Of a stretch of DNA of 33,103 nt, positions 32,245 through 33,103 are shown piece after piece (the first letter of the stretch is position 1; each line of letters starts with the position of its first letter). Made by a program: the position numbers and the translations under genes. The notes below the pieces were generated by a model. The model had not been told where the DNA came from. It did not search any database and worked only from the letters and a program-made list of their open reading frames with translations. The DNA comes from Geopseudomonas sagittaria (GTDB lineage: Bacteria > Pseudomonadota > Gammaproteobacteria > Pseudomonadales > Pseudomonadaceae), in NCBI RefSeq assembly GCF_900115715.1, contig NZ_FOXM01000026.1, positions 1 through 33,103 on the forward strand, written 5' to 3'.

Positions 32245-32627
32245 GGTGGAACTCTCTGCAGGAACAACCGGCAATTTGAAGCAAGTTTCACGCCGGGGGC
32301 CCTTGATGTTCCGCAGAGCGGCGCCTGGCGCGGCCTGGACGCCGGCGCCGGCCGCGCACTGCACTACGGCGGGGCAGGAAACGGGTCGTTCGGGAACACT
32401 CGGGCCGGATCGGGGCAGGCGACTTGACCCCAGGTGACATGCGATCCGTTCCCGCGAAAAAGTTGACTGCAGACGACAGCGCCCCTCGCCGACGGTCAAG
32501 TCAGGCGCGCGGCGCCGGCGCATGATCGACCGCAAGCCGCAGCGATGTGCGGCGGGCAGCCCGTGGTTGCCCGCCGCCATCCCGGGCGCATCCACAACTA
32601 CAAGAATCGTCGTTTCGGAGAAGCCGC
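32245..32627. promoter_or_regulatory. Divergent control region of araC-type and aldehyde dehydrogenase genes (383 bases)
   Basis: A perfect 10-base inverted repeat GCGGCGGGCA (32549-32558) and TGCCCGCCGC (32568-32577) with a nine-base loop lies about 50 bases before the aldehyde dehydrogenase start and could be an operator or leader hairpin. No gene is seen in the gap. Confidence 0.5.
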
Positions 32628-33103
32628 ATGATCTACGCACAACCGGGCAGCGCAGGCGCCATCCTTTCCCTCAAGCCGCGCTACGGCAACTACATCGGTG
32701 GCGAGTTCGTCGCGCCGCTCAACGGCCGCTACTTCACCAACACCTCGCCGGTCACCGGCGAGGTGATCGCCGAATTCCCGCGCTCCGATGCTTCCGACAT
32801 CGAGCTGGCGCTGGACGCCGCGCATGCCGCCGCCGACGCCTGGGGCCGCACCTCGGTGCAGGACCGCTCCAACCTGCTGCTGAAGATCGCCGACCGCATC
32901 GAGCAGAATCTCGAAGTGCTCGCCGTCGCCGAGACCTGGGACAACGGCAAGGCCGTGCGCGAGACGCTGAACGCCGACGTGCCGCTGGCCGTCGACCACT
33001 TCCGCTACTACGCCGGTTGCATCCGCGCGCAGGAAGGCAGCGCCGCCGAGATCAACGAGCACACCGCCGCCTACCACTTCCACGAGCCGCTGGGCGTGGT
33101 CGG
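32628..33103 (+). CDS. exaC: Aldehyde dehydrogenase, N-terminal part (cut by right edge)
   Basis: The first 158 residues of an NAD(P)-dependent aldehyde dehydrogenase, with [36 protein letters not shown] at the start and [29 protein letters not shown] later. These are typical of the ExaC/AldB group, which turns acetaldehyde into acetate; the catalytic Glu and Cys would lie beyond the window. The ATG at 32628 has CGGAGAAGC before it. The gene is divergent from the AraC-type regulator. The symbol exaC (also aldB) is a group-level guess. Confidence 0.82.
   Translation, partial: MIYAQPGSAGAILSLKPRYGNYIGGEFVAPLNGRYFTNTSPVTGEVIAEFPRSDASDIELALDAAHAAADAWGRTSVQDRSNLLLKIADRIEQNLEVLAVAETWDNGKAVRETLNADVPLAVDHFRYYAGCIRAQEGSAAEINEHTAAYHFHEPLGVV

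Noticed and set aside
1-33103. CRISPR array, rRNA or complete tRNA genes
   Set aside because: No regularly spaced direct repeats and no rRNA or full tRNA sequences were seen.

Overview
The window is high-GC gammaproteobacterial DNA. Its gene set (PA4872-type oxaloacetate decarboxylase, TorF-like porin, AraC/AdhP/aldehyde dehydrogenase group, REP-like palindromes) and codon use fit Pseudomonas or a close relative such as the mendocina/oleovorans group. This rests on protein recognition by eye, not on database searches.

Left part (1-8.2 kb) is accessory in character. The end of an IS4-type transposase abuts a coiled-coil gene that has lost its start. Next comes an overlapping pair: a 962-residue protein joining a peptidoglycan-recognition/amidase domain, a serine-hydrolase domain and a caspase-fold protease, and a 622-residue HExxH metalloprotease. 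This pair is the best candidate in the window for an undescribed system, with a domain logic like an immune or self-destruction module. It is followed by a DksA/TraR zinc-finger gene, a two-TM membrane protein and a second serine hydrolase.

Middle part (8.3-14.3 kb) is housekeeping-like: an oxaloacetate decarboxylase, a beta-class glutathione transferase, a TorF-type porin, a CBS-domain histidine kinase with a double-receiver response regulator, and a conserved protein of unknown role.

The 14.5-28.5 kb part is a methylated-amine nitrogen module. On the + strand, DmmA-like protein, ferredoxin-reductase, DUF3445 protein and a GcvT-like protein should convert dimethylamine to methylamine and capture the C1 unit on tetrahydrofolate. 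On the - strand, Tmm oxidises trimethylamine to its N-oxide, Tdm (DUF1989+GcvT) cleaves this to dimethylamine, and an Amt transporter with an uncatalogued 57-residue membrane protein follows. A LuxR/PAS regulator is divergent from tmm. Sigma-54 type -24/-12 elements precede dmmA, amt and the porin gene, which ties these to nitrogen limitation. An SMR exporter, an AgcS amino-acid symporter and two small unknown genes lie between the two arms. Methylamine-to-ammonia steps (gmaS/mgs/mgd) are not in the window.

The right end (29.6-33.1 kb) holds a small conserved protein and an alcohol-oxidation set: zinc alcohol dehydrogenase AdhP, an AraC regulator and the start of a divergent aldehyde dehydrogenase cut by the window edge. 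Several intergenic regions carry REP-like or MITE-like palindromes, given as separate features.
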